Part shown: positions 63,233 through 64,000 of the stretch, one piece after another | Numbering within the stretch: the first letter of the stretch is position 1 | Layout: every line of letters starts with the position of its first letter | NCBI GenBank assembly: GCA_002422085.1 | Contig: DISZ01000004.1 | Coordinates: 1-64,000, forward strand | Source: Rhodobacteraceae bacterium UBA6197 | Lineage (GTDB): Bacteria; Pseudomonadota; Alphaproteobacteria; Rhodobacterales; Rhodobacteraceae | DNA: 64,000 nt | Direction: 5' to 3' | The notes under the pieces: model-generated | What the model saw: the letters and a program-made list of their open reading frames with translations, nothing else | The model's database searches: none | What the model was told of the DNA's origin: nothing | Position numbers and translations under genes: made by a program

Positions 63233-64000
63233 AAGCCATTTTCGACGACCGCCAGTGGAAACACCAACCGCGCCACTTCATGGCCAACGGCGCGATCCTG
63301 CCCAACCCGGAACAAGCCGAACGGATTGACCGGCTGCTGACCGGCGCCCAGGACGCGGGCTGCACCATCGAGGCACCACGCGATGCCGGCCTTGGCCCGA
63401 TCGCGGCGCTGCATTCGCCGGAATACCTGACCTTTCTGGAAAACATCCACACCCGTTGGAAACGCATTGAAGGTGCCGGGGACGAGGTGATCCCCAATAT
63501 CCACCCCGCCAACCGCAGCGACAGCTATCCCAAATCCGCCGTCGGTCAGGCAGGGTTTCATCAGGCAGACACAGCCTGTCCGATCGCCGAAGGAACGTGG
63601 GAGGCCGCCTACTGGTCTGCCCAGACGGCCATCACCGGGGCGGACCTTGTTCTGGCAGGCGAGAGATCCGCATATGCGCTGTCACGTCCGCCGGGGCACC
63701 ACGCCTTTGGCGATCTGGCCGGTGGCTTTTGCTTTCTGAACAATGCGGCGATCGCGGCCGAACGGTTGCGCGCCAAGGGTCTGCGGCCGGCCATCCTTGA
63801 TGTGGACGTGCATCATGGCAATGGGACACAAGGGATCTTCTATGATCGAAGCGACGTGCTGACCGTCTCGATCCACGCGGACCCCGAACGCTTCTATCCG
63901 TTTTTCTGGGGGCAGGCGCATGAACGGGGCAGGGGCGACGGGTTGGGCTACAACCTGAACCTGCCGCTGGCGCGCGGCACGGCTGACGACGCCTATCTTG
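63229..64000 (+). CDS. HDAC/acetylpolyamine amidohydrolase-family deacetylase (5' part)
   Basis: At least 257 codons, running off the window end. It begins MKAIFDDRQWKHQPRHFMAN, like bacterial acetylpolyamine amidohydrolases. Active-site blocks are SRPPGHHAFGDLAGGFCFLN (H157, H158), then LDVDVHHGNGTQGIFYDRSD with zinc ligands D193 and H195, and VSIHADPERFYPFFWGQ. The third ligand Asp should lie beyond the window. It would remove acetyl groups from amines. The ATG overlaps the GNAT stop (ATGA). Confidence 0.93.
   Translation, partial: MKAIFDDRQWKHQPRHFMANGAILPNPEQAERIDRLLTGAQDAGCTIEAPRDAGLGPIAALHSPEYLTFLENIHTRWKRIEGAGDEVIPNIHPANRSDSYPKSAVGQAGFHQADTACPIAEGTWEAAYWSAQTAITGADLVLAGERSAYALSRPPGHHAFGDLAGGFCFLNNAAIAAERLRAKGLRPAILDVDVHHGNGTQGIFYDRSDVLTVSIHADPERFYPFFWGQAHERGRGDGLGYNLNLPLARGTADDAYL

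Noticed and set aside
1..64000. CRISPR arrays, tRNA or rRNA genes, replication origins
   Set aside because: No regularly spaced repeats, cloverleaf-like conserved arms, rRNA signatures or iteron/DnaA-box clusters were seen on reading. A covariance-model scan would be needed to exclude a small RNA.

Overview
The window looks like a GC-rich alphaproteobacterium, most likely of the Rhodobacterales (Roseobacter/Paracoccus type). This rests on strong G/C bias in third codon positions, a branched-chain amino acid (liv) operon carrying a small DUF6867-like membrane gene, IclR-controlled pcaIJF, and many ABC-uptake plus class III aminotransferase catabolic islands. No rRNA, tRNA, ribosomal or replication gene was recognised, so this is an accessory, catabolism-rich stretch. 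Whether it is chromosomal or on a plasmid cannot be told.

Layout: 0-5.4 kb is decayed accessory DNA. It holds an IS256-family transposase remnant, a helix-hairpin-helix-like protein with a small cysteine protein upstream, a frameshifted DHA2-type MFS exporter, a VOC-fold protein, and remnants of a recombinase and an excisionase-like gene. 5.5-11.1 kb is a complete liv operon (livHMGF, DUF6867-like gene, livK). 11.9-14.9 kb is a polar/basic amino acid ABC importer, followed at 15.0-20.2 kb by a class III aminotransferase, an M81 (MlrC-type) metallopeptidase, an RpiR regulator and a second aminotransferase. 20.7-24.1 kb is a divergent IclR regulator with pcaI-pcaJ-pcaF (3-oxoadipate to succinyl-CoA plus acetyl-CoA). 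25.0-34.7 kb is a one-strand cluster of an M14-type deacylase, a full oligopeptide ABC importer, an S9 prolyl-oligopeptidase-family peptidase and a third aminotransferase.

35.5-53.9 kb is the striking part: three genes on the opposite strand to the surrounding operons encoding an ABC (Tc-type) toxin complex. These are a 2631-residue TcB-TcC fusion (SpvB/TcdB domains, RHS repeats, RHS core and a roughly 360-residue C-terminal payload), a 178-residue A/T-richer gene overlapping the toxin end by ATGA and placed like an immunity gene, and a 3325-residue TcA-like pore/translocon subunit. Decayed transposase genes lie at both ends (IS256 type at 34.8-35.4 kb, IS3 orfA type at 54.1-54.4 kb), which suggests an acquired island.

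56-64 kb resumes + strand catabolism: a divergent LysR regulator, then an amino-acid/amine ABC importer interleaved with a creatininase-family amidohydrolase, a fourth class III aminotransferase, a beta-keto acid cleavage enzyme (BKACE), a GNAT acetyltransferase and an HDAC/acetylpolyamine amidohydrolase-family deacetylase that runs off the window end. The common logic of the non-toxin genes is import of an amine, amino acid or peptide, removal of acyl groups or ring opening, transamination, and entry into acyl-CoA metabolism.
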